A stretch of DNA of 64,000 nt, taken from the NCBI GenBank assembly GCA_900544535.1, contig UQVH01000011.1, positions 1 through 64,000 of the forward strand, read 5' to 3'. The DNA is from an uncultured Bacteroidales bacterium. Lineage in GTDB: Bacteria > Bacteroidota > Bacteroidia > Bacteroidales > Muribaculaceae. Under the pieces are notes generated by a model that did not search any database, had not been told where the DNA came from, and worked only from the letters and a program-made list of their open reading frames with translations. The first letter of the stretch is position 1. Each line of letters begins with the position of its first letter. Both the position numbers and the translations under genes were made by a program. This document shows, one piece after another, positions 8,097 through 16,660 of the stretch.

Positions 8097-8972
8097 ATGA
8101 AAAAGAATCTTATCCGCACTTTAGCCATTGCCCTCGGACTGGCCATTGCCGCTCCTGCATCCGCGCAATTCAACCTGGGCAAGCTCGCCAACGCCGGCAA
8201 GAAAGCCATACAGGCCGCCACTCTCACCGACGCCCAGATGGCTGCCTACGTAAAGGAATCAGTCGACTGGATGGACGCCAACAACCCCGTCACCCCTGAT
8301 GACGACCCCTACACCATCCGCCTCAAGAAACTCACCGACGGCCTCAACGATGTCGAGGGAATTCCCCTGAATTTCAAAGTCTACCGGGTGATTGACGTCA
8401 ACGCCTTCGCCTGCGCCGACGGCAGTGTCCGTGTCTTCTCCTCGCTGATGGACATCATGAGCGACGACGAGCTCCTCGGCATCATCGGTCATGAGGTGGG
8501 CCACGTGGCAAAACACCATTCGAAAAACGCATTCAAGACAGAGCTCATGACCGGCGCCCTGAAAGACGGCATAGCATCGGCCGGAGGCGTGGCAGCCGCC
8601 CTCACCGAATCGCAGCTCGGCCAGCTGAGCCAGTCGCTCATCAATGCCAAATATTCCCAGAAACAGGAAAAAGAAGCCGACGATTACGGATATGAGTTCC
8701 TGAAATCGCACGGCAAAAATCCCTGGGGCATGGTTCAGGCTTTCGAGAAATTCCAGAAGATGGAAGCCGAATCAGGAGCTTCGTCATCATACATCAATAA
8801 GATGTTCTCTTCCCATCCTGAAACCAAAGAGCGCATCAAGCGCATGACCGAACGTTGCGAAAAGGACAAAATCGCCCGTCCCGTCGAAAAAACCGAATCA
8901 GCAACAAAATCTGAATCCGCAACGAAGTCTAAATCCGGATCGAAATCCAAATCCGGCAAAAAATCGAAATAA
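8097..8972 (+). CDS. Secreted M48-family zinc metallopeptidase
   Basis: A 291-residue envelope protease of the Ste24/LoiP/BepA type. It has a signal peptide (residues 1-23, cleavage near ASAQ), zinc motif HEVGH at 132-136 and the third ligand in EKEADDYG near residue 193. Peptidases of this family act in outer-membrane protein quality control, and that role is inferred here. The last ~35 residues are a Lys/Ser/Thr repeat (TESATKSESATKSKSGSK...), unusual for the family and strongly basic. No lipobox is present. It is followed by repeat copy C rather than an ordinary terminator. Confidence 0.9.
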   Translation: MKKNLIRTLAIALGLAIAAPASAQFNLGKLANAGKKAIQAATLTDAQMAAYVKESVDWMDANNPVTPDDDPYTIRLKKLTDGLNDVEGIPLNFKVYRVIDVNAFACADGSVRVFSSLMDIMSDDELLGIIGHEVGHVAKHHSKNAFKTELMTGALKDGIASAGGVAAALTESQLGQLSQSLINAKYSQKQEKEADDYGYEFLKSHGKNPWGMVQAFEKFQKMEAESGASSSYINKMFSSHPETKERIKRMTERCEKDKIARPVEKTESATKSESATKSKSGSKSKSGKKSK

Positions 8973-9000
8973 AGCCCACGCAAGCCCCGACAATATCAAA

Positions 9001-9136
9001 AGCGCCGCAGATGCGAAACAGTTTCGCACCTACGGCGCTCTCTATTATTGTATCACATCACATTACCACAGCTGCGGACTCCTATGGAGCCCTTGCAGTG
9101 GCCTGGATTCCTCCGACCGCTAACGCGGTCAGCCTG
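9001..9136 (-). repeat. Dispersed palindromic repeat, copy C
   Basis: Same order of elements as copy B: a hairpin at 9001-9039 (arms AGCGCCGcAGaTGCGAAAC and GTTTCGCACCTACGGCGCT, two mismatches), then 'ttaccacagctgcgg', then GACCGC-TAAC-GCGGTC. It fills the gap between the convergent M48 and mscL genes, and its terminal hairpins could terminate both. Confidence 0.85.
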
Positions 9137-9141
9137 ATGCT

Positions 9142-9573
9142 CTATTTCTTCTCTTTCAAAAGATCGCGGATCTCGGTGAGAAGCACCTCTTCTTTCGTCG
9201 GTTCGGGATCGGGAGCAGGCGCCGGAGCCTCCTCTTCCTTGCGTTTGAGCTGATTGATACCCTTGATGGCCACAAAGATACAGAGAGCAATGATAATGAA
9301 ATCAACGATCGTCTGCACCCACGAGCCCCAGTTGAGCGACACTTCCGGAGTGAGCACCTCCTGAGTCGTGCCGTCGATGACAGCCTGCTGGATCACCCAC
9401 TTGTAGTCCGTGAAATTCATACCGCCGGTGGCCACTCCGACAAGCGGCATGATTATATCATCGACTAACGAAGAAATGATTTTGCCGAAAGCGGCACCGA
9501 TAACAACACCGACTGCCATGTCGATGACATTGCCACGCATGGCAAACTCTTTAAATTCCTTTACGAATGACAT
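9142..9573 (-). CDS. mscL: Large-conductance mechanosensitive channel MscL
   Basis: An inner-membrane pore that opens under membrane tension during osmotic downshock. The N-terminal amphipathic helix MSFVKEFKEFAMRGNVIDMA and TM1 (VGVVIGAAFGKIISSLVDDI) are the family signature; TM2 lies near residues 85-108. The cytoplasmic helix ends in a Pro/Ala/Glu-rich linker and LLTEIRDLLKEKK. 143 residues, normal length. Confidence 0.96.
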   Translation of the reverse strand: MSFVKEFKEFAMRGNVIDMAVGVVIGAAFGKIISSLVDDIIMPLVGVATGGMNFTDYKWVIQQAVIDGTTQEVLTPEVSLNWGSWVQTIVDFIIIALCIFVAIKGINQLKRKEEEAPAPAPDPEPTKEEVLLTEIRDLLKEKK

Positions 9574-9671
9574 TGTTCAAATATTAAATTTGTTATAGAT
9601 TATAAAGCGAAGTAAACATTTCTGAAATATTGAAACAAATCCGGACCGGCGATTGTTTCGGTTCGAGAGCC

Positions 9672-9732
9672 TGTTTCGCAAAAATAAGTAAAATATATCG
9701 TATTACCACGAAACAGATGCTATATTTTACTT
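9672..9732 (+). repeat. Interlocked inverted repeats upstream of gapA
   Basis: A perfect 12-bp inverted repeat (AAGTAAAATATA at 9686-9697, TATATTTTACTT at 9721-9732) is interleaved with a second one (TGTTTCG at 9672-9678, CGAAACA at 9709-9715). The order 1-2-1'-2' would be a pseudoknot if transcribed. It lies upstream of the gapA promoter, in the 355-bp gap after the mscL start. The function is not known. Confidence 0.45.
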
Positions 9733-9779
9733 TTTTATACAAAACAAGGCAAAAAACACGAATTTTATTTTGCTTATAC

Positions 9780-9812
9780 TTGACGGAAATTCAAAAAATA
9801 ATAGTACCTTTG
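9780..9812 (+). promoter_or_regulatory. Promoter of gapA
   Basis: TTG at 9780-9782, 22 nt, then TACCTTTG at 9805-9812. This leaves a leader of about 110 nt before the gapA ATG, long for this genome, containing a short CAGCC/GGCTG hairpin. Confidence 0.65.
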
Positions 9813-9928
9813 TGGCGTTTTTAAAGGCAGCCGTTTCAGAAGGCTGACCCGAAACACGTTGCATCGCGTCTCAACAATTTTCAATAGGATAAGTAAAGAT
9901 CATATAACCCAATTTTATATCCAAAATT

Positions 9929-10939
9929 ATGACAAAAATAGGTATTAATGGTTTTGGCCGCATCGGCCGGTTCGTATTCCGTGCATCAACCAAGCGCGAC
10001 GACATCGAAGTAGTTGCAATCAACGACCTTCTCCCCGTTGACTACATGGCTTACATGCTCAAGTATGACACAATGCATGGCAAGTTTGACGGCACTGTCG
10101 ATTTCGACCTCGAAAAGAGCCTTCTTATTGTCAATGGCAAAGCTATCCGCGTTACAGCATGCAAGAATCCCGCTGAAATCGGCTGGGGTGCAGTAGGCGC
10201 TGAATATGTTGTTGAATCAACCGGTCTCTTCCTCACCAAGGAAAAAGCTCAGGCTCACATCGAAGCCGGCGCAAAATATGTGGTTATGTCTGCTCCCTCT
10301 AAGGACGACACCCCCATGTTCGTTTGCGGCGTTAACCAAAATAGCTACGTCAAGGGCACTCAGTTCGTATCTAACGCTTCTTGCACCACCAACTGTCTTG
10401 CTCCTATCACCAAGGTGCTCAACGACAAGTTCGGCGTTGTTGAAGGCCTCATGACTACCGTTCACTCTACTACCGCTACTCAGAAGACTGTCGACGGTCC
10501 CTCTATGAAGGACTGGCGTGGTGGCCGTGCCGCTTCCGGCAACATCATCCCCTCTTCTACCGGTGCTGCTAAGGCTGTGGGCAAAGTTATCCCCGAACTC
10601 AACGGCAAACTGACCGGTATGTCAATGCGTGTCCCCACCCTCGACGTATCTGTTGTTGACCTCACTGTCAACCTCGCCAAACCCACTACCTACGACGAAA
10701 TCTGCGCTGCCATGAAGGAAGCTTCTGAAGGCGAACTCAAAGGTATCCTCGGCTACACCGAAGACGCAGTCGTTTCAAGCGACTTCCTTGGCGATCCCCG
10801 CACTTCAATCTTCGACAAGAACGCAGGTATCATGCTTTCACCCACTTTCGTTAAGGTTGTAAGCTGGTATGACAACGAAATCGGCTACTCTAACAAGGTG
10901 CTCGATCTCATCGCCCACATGAAGAAAGTCAACGGCTAA
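9929..10939 (+). CDS. gapA: Glyceraldehyde-3-phosphate dehydrogenase, type I
   Basis: Glycolytic enzyme that oxidises glyceraldehyde-3-phosphate to 1,3-bisphosphoglycerate with NAD+. NAD-binding GFGRIGR is at residues 8-14 and the active-site SNASCTTNCLAP places the catalytic cysteine at 152. 336 residues, normal. Codon use is strongly biased to C/T-ending codons, as expected of a highly expressed gene. A clear terminator follows, so it is transcribed alone. Confidence 0.97.
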   Translation: MTKIGINGFGRIGRFVFRASTKRDDIEVVAINDLLPVDYMAYMLKYDTMHGKFDGTVDFDLEKSLLIVNGKAIRVTACKNPAEIGWGAVGAEYVVESTGLFLTKEKAQAHIEAGAKYVVMSAPSKDDTPMFVCGVNQNSYVKGTQFVSNASCTTNCLAPITKVLNDKFGVVEGLMTTVHSTTATQKTVDGPSMKDWRGGRAASGNIIPSSTGAAKAVGKVIPELNGKLTGMSMRVPTLDVSVVDLTVNLAKPTTYDEICAAMKEASEGELKGILGYTEDAVVSSDFLGDPRTSIFDKNAGIMLSPTFVKVVSWYDNEIGYSNKVLDLIAHMKKVNG

Positions 10940-10986
10940 TCCCCGCCCCGACTCCCAACTTCATAACATAGTAAAAAGAACTCTTG

Positions 10987-11017
10987 AGAGACAGTCTCGC
11001 GCGCCGGGACTGTCTCT
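10987..11017 (+). terminator. Terminator of gapA
   Basis: AGAGACAGTC/GACTGTCTCT stem of 10 bp followed by TTTTTAT. Confidence 0.85.
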
Positions 11018-11129
11018 TTTTATGCCCGCTCCCAAAGATGGTAAGAACAGCCACCATCACCTCCGGTAGGGACGCTTTGCTTGTTTTACAACTCTCCGTG
11101 CGTCAAAATCTGTTAACTTTGGTTAATAA

Positions 11130-11161
11130 TTTGGGGAAAGGTCTATTTTTATTTACATTTG
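11130..11161 (+). promoter_or_regulatory. Promoter of the secreted protein gene at 11.3 kb
   Basis: TTTG at 11130-11133, 20 nt, TACATTTG at 11154-11161. The inferred leader is about 120 nt and contains a small CCGTC/GACGG hairpin near 11257-11271, close to the start codon. Confidence 0.6.
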
Positions 11162-11291
11162 TGCTCAATTTCGTGAAGTTTGATTAAAAACTTCCATGAA
11201 AACAGGGATCATTATAAGAAACAATAATTTATTCACCTTACTAATAACCAATCGGCCGTCTGACCGACGGTCAAATTCCAATTTTTTGCGT

Positions 11292-12671
11292 ATGAAGAAA
11301 ATTTTACTCTCTCTCGCAGCAGTTGCAATGACCTTAAGTGCATCTGCGCAAACCACAATGTCGTATGACGTTACTAAAGTTCCTACAAATGCACAAATAG
11401 TAACCGATGTAACTGACATTACTGTAACTTACGGCGGTGAAAAGAGCGTTGATAAAACAGGTGCCCCCATAGCTGCATCATCAGCCAATGAAGAGGGTGA
11501 CGTTTGGAAAAACGCTCTTAAGAAAAAAGGCTTTAAGTATACCATTGATGGGAACACTTATTCTTTTTCAAACTATGCTGAAGCCGTAGACAACGCCCGT
11601 GGCGCTACCTTTGCATTCGACGCTAATGCTCCCGTTTACGGTGGTTTCGTAAAATACGAACCTGTTACTGACGGTCAGATTGTAGCTTATTTCTATATTC
11701 CTGACAATAAAGCTGTTGTTGTAACCGAAATCAACAAAAATAACGAAGCTAAAAACTTGGTTACTTCCGGTGATGCCAAGATTTATATTGAAGACGGAAC
11801 TAATGTAACTGTTAGCGAAACAGGTATTCCCGACGCCACTTACAAGAAAACAGTAGGTGTAATCGTTTGGAATGTTAAAGGTGGCAACACTTACTACCTC
11901 ATGCTCAACGGTTCAAAAATTGGTGTAGGCGGTTTCATTTTCGCTTCTACCGGCAAAACTTCAGATCCCGAACCCGCTCAGGGCGAAACTTTTGAAGTTC
12001 AAGGCAACGGCGCTACTCTTTGGGGTAAAACTTTCGATTCCGTAACTATCCCCTTTGAATTCAACAAAGAAACCAAAGTTGCGACATTCACCAACTTTCT
12101 TGGTTCAAATGCCTCTTTCACTATCAAGTTTGAGATTACAGATCCTAACAGAGATCCCGATGCGCTCGATTCTACATTCAACTCTGTTGCTGTAAGCGGA
12201 CTGGGCGAAGGCGAGGCTAACGGCGGCCATACCATCGACGGTTTTACCGATCCTATTATCCTTAATCAGGACAATGCCCCATTTGGCAAACTTGAAAACG
12301 CTTTGTTCTGGACCGGTTACAATACCCAGATGAAAGTCGAGACAGCAGATATTAATGGTACCACTGTGATAGTCTACGCTATGAAGTTCATGCTCGGCGG
12401 CGGTGACTATTATCCTTGGGATGCAGCTACCTCAACTTGGGGCGAAAAAGCTGCTACATCTCAATATGAATTCATCAATCTCATTAAGAAGATCCCTGTC
12501 AATGCAGGCGGTGATGAATCAGGCATCGAGGACATCGTAACCGACAATGTTGACGAAAACGCTCCTGTTGAATACTACAATCTCCAGGGTATCCGCCTCA
12601 GCGAACCCGCAGCCGGCCAGATCGTGATCCGCCGTCAGGGTTCCAAGGTCAGCAAAATTCTTGTTCGCTGA
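11292..12671 (+). CDS. Secreted protein with sorting-like tail
   Basis: A 459-residue protein starting at the ATG at 11292, which gives the signal peptide MKKILLSLAAVAMTLSASAQ. An in-frame ATG 32 codons upstream lies in the leader and would spoil the signal. No named family, but two segments ('NTYSFSNYAEAV...ATFAFD' and 'KVATFTNFLGSNASFTIKF') match the module of the three paralogs at 0.2-4.9 kb. The tail reads SGIEDIV...VEYYNLQGIRL...GQIVIRRQG...KILVR. Base composition is somewhat more AT-rich than neighbouring housekeeping genes. Function unknown; surface exposure inferred. Confidence 0.85.
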   Translation: MKKILLSLAAVAMTLSASAQTTMSYDVTKVPTNAQIVTDVTDITVTYGGEKSVDKTGAPIAASSANEEGDVWKNALKKKGFKYTIDGNTYSFSNYAEAVDNARGATFAFDANAPVYGGFVKYEPVTDGQIVAYFYIPDNKAVVVTEINKNNEAKNLVTSGDAKIYIEDGTNVTVSETGIPDATYKKTVGVIVWNVKGGNTYYLMLNGSKIGVGGFIFASTGKTSDPEPAQGETFEVQGNGATLWGKTFDSVTIPFEFNKETKVATFTNFLGSNASFTIKFEITDPNRDPDALDSTFNSVAVSGLGEGEANGGHTIDGFTDPIILNQDNAPFGKLENALFWTGYNTQMKVETADINGTTVIVYAMKFMLGGGDYYPWDAATSTWGEKAATSQYEFINLIKKIPVNAGGDESGIEDIVTDNVDENAPVEYYNLQGIRLSEPAAGQIVIRRQGSKVSKILVR

Positions 12672-12708
12672 TCATAGATAAAACGAACTTAATATCCCGC
12701 AATAAGCA

Positions 12709-12739
12709 AATCGGCGACCTCTACGCGAGGACGCCGATT
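12709..12739 (+). terminator. Hairpin terminator
   Basis: AATCGGCG-A-CCTC pairs with GAGG-A-CGCCGATT, followed by TGTTTTTT. Nearly the same hairpin as at 103-132 beside another tail-bearing gene. Confidence 0.85.
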
Positions 12740-12761
12740 TGTTTTTTAGTCACAATTTTGG

Positions 12762-12769
12762 TAATTTTG
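12762..12769 (+). promoter_or_regulatory. -7 promoter box of the DEAD-box gene
   Basis: TAATTTTG, 37 nt before the ATG at 12807. Confidence 0.5.
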
Positions 12770-12806
12770 CATCCAAAAGCAACCATTATCACCCCACTAC
12801 AACAAT

Positions 12807-14303
12807 ATGAAATTTGAGGAGCTTGATCTGAGCTACGATATACTTGACGCGCTCGACGCGATGCGCTTCGACGAGTGCACCCCGATCCAGGAACAGGCCA
12901 TCCCCGTCATACTCGAAGGTCGCGACCTCATCGCTGTGGCTCAGACCGGAACCGGCAAGACTGCCGCCTATCTCCTTCCGGTCATCGACCGTCTGGCCGA
13001 CATGCCTGAGGCAAAAGACTATGTGAACTGCATCGTCATGGCCCCTACCCGTGAGCTCGTCCAGCAGATCGACCGACAGATGGAAGGCTTCGCCTACTAT
13101 GTCCCCGTCAACAGCGTGGCTATCTACGGCGGAACTGACGGAGCCGGATTCGCGCAGCAGCAGCGCGGACTGAAAATGGGCGCCGATGTGGTCATCGCCA
13201 CCCCCGGACGTCTCCTGGCCCACTTACAGATGGGCTATGTCGACCTCTCGCGCGTTTCCTACTTCATCCTCGACGAGGCCGACCGTATGCTCGACATGGG
13301 TTTCTACGACGATATAATGCAGATTGTCAAGCATCTCCCCAAAGACCGTCAGACTCTGATGTTCTCCGCTACGATGCCTCCGAAAATCCAGCAGCTGGCC
13401 AAAGCCATTCTCAATGATCCGGCAGAGGTCAAGATCGCCGTATCGCGCCCCACCGAGAAGATCGACCAGTCGGCATTCGTATGTCACGAAGGTCAGAAGA
13501 CCGGCATACTGAAACACCTTTTCAAAACAGCCCACTCTCAGCGCGTCATCGTTTTCTCATCCTCGAAAATCAAGGTCAAGGAACTCACCCGCGAACTGCG
13601 CCGGTGCAAAATCAAGGCTGCCGAGATGCACTCCGACCTCGAACAGAACGCCCGCGAGGAGGTGATGCTCGATTTCAGGGCCGGAAAGATTGACGTACTC
13701 GTGGCTACTGACATCGTGGCCCGCGGCATTGACATCGACGACATCTCCATGGTGGTCAACTACGACGTCCCGCGCGAAGCCGAGGACTATGTCCACCGCA
13801 TCGGCCGCACCGCCCGTGCCAATGCCGACGGCAAAGCAGTCACACTGATTTCAAGCAAAGAACAGTCGAAATTCGGACAGATCGAGAACTTCCTGGGCTA
13901 CGAAGTCCGCAAGGAAGCCGTTCCCTCAGAACTCGGCGAGGCCCCCGAATATCATCCCGGACGCCGTCAAGGTAGCGGTCGAGGCCGTGGAAACCGTCAA
14001 GGCAACAACCGTCGGAGCAACAACCGCAAATCATCAGGCAACGGGAAACCATCAGGTAACAGAAACCGGCATGATAACGCCAGCGGCAACCGCAACCAAT
14101 CGGAAACCACCCAACCAAAACCCACCCCCAACGCCCAATCCGACGGCCGTTCCCGCGACACCAAACCGCAATCCGACGTCACCCCACGCGACGCCAAACC
14201 ACAATCCGACGACCGCCCCTCGCGCAAACGCCATCCCAAACGTCGGTCATCATCCAAAGGCAATCCCGACACCCCTGAAAAATCCGGCCCGGAATCAAAA
14301 TAA
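12807..14303 (+). CDS. DEAD-box ATP-dependent RNA helicase, RhlE-like
   Basis: An RNA-remodelling helicase, probably in ribosome assembly or RNA decay. The Q motif (TPIQEQAIP, residues 25-33), Walker A AQTGTGKT (45-52), PTREL, TPGR, DEAD (156-159), SAT, ARGID and HRIGRTAR are all present. After the core (~residue 390) comes a tail of about 110 residues, first Arg/Gly/Asn-rich, then an imperfect repeat of 'RD(T/A)KPQSD' and a Lys/Arg-rich end. Such tails normally bind RNA non-specifically. 498 residues in total. Confidence 0.95.
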   Translation: MKFEELDLSYDILDALDAMRFDECTPIQEQAIPVILEGRDLIAVAQTGTGKTAAYLLPVIDRLADMPEAKDYVNCIVMAPTRELVQQIDRQMEGFAYYVPVNSVAIYGGTDGAGFAQQQRGLKMGADVVIATPGRLLAHLQMGYVDLSRVSYFILDEADRMLDMGFYDDIMQIVKHLPKDRQTLMFSATMPPKIQQLAKAILNDPAEVKIAVSRPTEKIDQSAFVCHEGQKTGILKHLFKTAHSQRVIVFSSSKIKVKELTRELRRCKIKAAEMHSDLEQNAREEVMLDFRAGKIDVLVATDIVARGIDIDDISMVVNYDVPREAEDYVHRIGRTARANADGKAVTLISSKEQSKFGQIENFLGYEVRKEAVPSELGEAPEYHPGRRQGSGRGRGNRQGNNRRSNNRKSSGNGKPSGNRNRHDNASGNRNQSETTQPKPTPNAQSDGRSRDTKPQSDVTPRDAKPQSDDRPSRKRHPKRRSSSKGNPDTPEKSGPESK

Positions 14304-14311
14304 TATCAGGC

Positions 14312-14441
14312 AAGCCGCGTTAGCGGCGGGGTGAATCCAGGCCACTGCAAGGGCTCCAGAGGAGTCCGCAGCTGTGGTAATGCAATATGATATAATGATA
14401 AAAGCTCCGTAGGAGTGAAACAAAATCTCTCCTGCGGAGCT
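14312..14441 (+). repeat. Dispersed palindromic repeat, copy D
   Basis: Opposite orientation to copies B and C. It has CCGC-GTTA-GCGG, then 'gaatccaggccactgcaagg', 'gtccgcagctgtggta', and an end hairpin with arms AGCTCCGTAGGAG (14403-14415) and CTCCTGCGGAGCT (14429-14441). That end hairpin differs in sequence from the AGCGCC version of copies A-C but keeps the palindrome through compensating changes. On the minus strand it is followed by TTTTATC and lies 5 nt past a stop codon, so it probably acts as terminator. Confidence 0.85.
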
Positions 14442-14445
14442 ATAT

Positions 14446-16044
14446 TCACAAATCCCTCCTGCTGAACAATCGGTAAAATTCGTCGGATTCACTCAGACGG
14501 AAACCGTTGGCCTCAAGAAAAGCCACGGAATTTTCGGTGTAACCGTTCAGAAGAATTATATTGTCGTAGGATTTACACAGCTCCCCAAGAATTTCCATTT
14601 CACGCGGACCGTCAAGATAATGGAAATGATGCAAGAAATATGACGTAGAGTCATGATTGATATAATCGAAAACATAGCGTTCGGTGCCGACCACCGCCCA
14701 ACTCCGGCCCTGACGTTCAATTTCATCTATCCGTGAACTGATTGTCTTCAACTTTTGGATGTCCGGATGTTTCGGATCGCCTTTCAGACCCTGCAAATGA
14801 TCATAGACACTCAGATCCTCGGTCGCAGTCTTCATATTGAGATGGACGGTATAGGCGGCAATTATTAGCACCGATACCAGAGCCACCGCCGTATAGACAC
14901 GGATCAGGCGCAACAGTCGGCGATCAGTGAAAATGCAGAGCAAGGGAATGATCGAGAGAACCATAGGCCGCTCGACAAATCCGTCGGAACCGACGGTGGC
15001 AAGCATAGCGCAGCATGTCACCACCAACAGGTGCGGCACATCGGCTGACACACGGCGCGAATGAGTCAGATTGTAAAGCCACGGCAAGAACAGTATCAGG
15101 AGATAGAAACTCTGAAGCAGTCCGAAGGGCTGGACTTCGGAATTCAGATAGAATTTAATGAAATTCAACGCCAAAAACGCACAGACGGCGGACACGGCGG
15201 CAAAGGTCATGACACGCCGACGTCTCGCAGCAACCGCCAAACACGCTCCCGCAAAGCACAGAATCATCGGATAATAAGCCGTGAAAACATTACGGCTGCA
15301 TTCTTGCAGACGCCACATGAGATAACCGGTATCAAAGTGGCGGTTGACGATATTGTCGGGATTCCATGCCCTGACATATGCGGCGGGATCACCGGAAGTC
15401 ATCAGAAATATAACGGCAAAAGCCGTCAGCCCGAAAACCGCGAGTCCCACCGCCGACTGGATGACGATCTTCCTCACTTGCGTATCCGATGCTCCTGATT
15501 TTCGAACGGCATAAATTATGACCGCAAGGATAAAGGGCAATGCGGCCAATGTCGACATGCGGCTCAGAGCCATAAGTGCCGTAAGCACCCCTACAAGAGC
15601 TATCCTGCGCAGATCGGGCCGATCCATGTAGCACAGCACCCCGATTGCAAACGCAGTCATAAACGGATAGGCCCCGGCGTCCCAGCCGTAAAGCGGCAAC
15701 GAGACAAAGCGCGCGGCCGCACAGAGCATCATGAAAAGCAGCGAAGACAAAAACGTCTGCCCTGTCCTCCGGAAAAGGAAGAGACAGGACAGTGCTATTG
15801 AGAACTGGTAGCAGATAACCATCAGCACCCTCAGTGAATAAAGCGAGTCGCCGAAAAGCCTTGTCCACAGACTGCCGATATAGAAAGAGAGCATCCCGAT
15901 AGGCGCATCGGCATAATGCCTGACAGACAATGCCTGATAGAGCTCGTCGGTCCAATACAGGTAAGTGCCGAGGCCGATAAAAGGGATGACAAGCCCTGCG
16001 ACAACGGCCAAAGAAGAAATCAGGAGCGAGGTCCGGCGGGTCAT
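14446..16044 (-). CDS. GT-C family membrane glycosyltransferase (ArnT/GT39-like)
   Basis: A polytopic protein of 532 residues from the ATG at 16044 (a GTG one codon upstream is possible) with about eleven predicted membrane segments. The first periplasmic loop has YWTDELYQAL, whose acidic DE pair is typical of the GT39/GT83 catalytic loop. The C-terminal ~110 residues are soluble. Such enzymes move a sugar from a polyprenyl-phosphate donor to lipid A, protein or another glycan on the outer face of the inner membrane; the acceptor here is unknown. It lies 31 nt downstream of the YhcH gene and is probably cotranscribed with it. Confidence 0.8.
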   Translation of the reverse strand: MTRRTSLLISSLAVVAGLVIPFIGLGTYLYWTDELYQALSVRHYADAPIGMLSFYIGSLWTRLFGDSLYSLRVLMVICYQFSIALSCLFLFRRTGQTFLSSLLFMMLCAAARFVSLPLYGWDAGAYPFMTAFAIGVLCYMDRPDLRRIALVGVLTALMALSRMSTLAALPFILAVIIYAVRKSGASDTQVRKIVIQSAVGLAVFGLTAFAVIFLMTSGDPAAYVRAWNPDNIVNRHFDTGYLMWRLQECSRNVFTAYYPMILCFAGACLAVAARRRRVMTFAAVSAVCAFLALNFIKFYLNSEVQPFGLLQSFYLLILFLPWLYNLTHSRRVSADVPHLLVVTCCAMLATVGSDGFVERPMVLSIIPLLCIFTDRRLLRLIRVYTAVALVSVLIIAAYTVHLNMKTATEDLSVYDHLQGLKGDPKHPDIQKLKTISSRIDEIERQGRSWAVVGTERYVFDYINHDSTSYFLHHFHYLDGPREMEILGELCKSYDNIILLNGYTENSVAFLEANGFRLSESDEFYRLFSRRDL

Positions 16045-16075
16045 CACGGTTCAGAGGGTGTTTGGTGCCAGCTGC

Positions 16076-16627
16076 TTATTTCGCGTATTCGATCTTACCC
16101 ACCAACTTGCGCGATATGCCGGGATTTTCAACCGAGCGCACTGAGGGCTGATGCATGTCTTTGGGGAAATAAAGGAAGAAGCGGTCGGCAGGAGCGGGAG
16201 AATAGACGATCTCCTCGTCAGTCGAATAGTTCGTGCGGTCCTTTACGGGATCATATTCGTTGATCGGAGTGACTTTACCGGCCACCCCCATCAGTTCGTT
16301 GCCTTCGTATGTGTACTGGAGGTCTATGAAATTGCGGTGTGACTCGATTTTGGTGTCTTCGGCAGATTTGGGAGTGTATTCGAGCACATTGATCCAGAGA
16401 CGGCCTTCTTCAAGCACAATCTTTTTGCCCGCTTCGAGAGTCATCGGATCAGTCTCGGCAAGAAATTTGAACAGTTTGTCCCACAGGGGCTTGTTAAGGC
16501 GATACTGTGTGGCAAATTCAAGAGCGTCGATGCTCTTGTCGGCATTCACGGACCAACCGTTGGCCCACTCGCGGCTATCGACCCACTCCTGAGCCTCTGC
16601 CGCCGTCATAAGATTTTCATTAGTCAT
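16076..16627 (-). CDS. YhcH/YjgK/YiaL family protein
   Basis: A cupin-like beta-sandwich protein of 183 residues. Family hallmarks seen are the central 'EGRLWINVLEYTPKS', 'HRNFIDLQYTYEGNE' with the metal-binding histidine region, and 'FFLYFPKDMHQPSV' with the second histidine. Relatives bind a divalent metal and are found with sialic acid or other sugar catabolism, some acting as anomerases. Start ATG at 16627. The gene sits only 33 nt after the nuclease-like gene. A weak GAATTTTG near 16670 could be a promoter, so cotranscription is uncertain. Confidence 0.9.
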   Translation of the reverse strand: MTNENLMTAAEAQEWVDSREWANGWSVNADKSIDALEFATQYRLNKPLWDKLFKFLAETDPMTLEAGKKIVLEEGRLWINVLEYTPKSAEDTKIESHRNFIDLQYTYEGNELMGVAGKVTPINEYDPVKDRTNYSTDEEIVYSPAPADRFFLYFPKDMHQPSVRSVENPGISRKLVGKIEYAK

Positions 16628-16660
16628 GGTTTTTCTATGATTTTGGTTTTATGGATGTTA

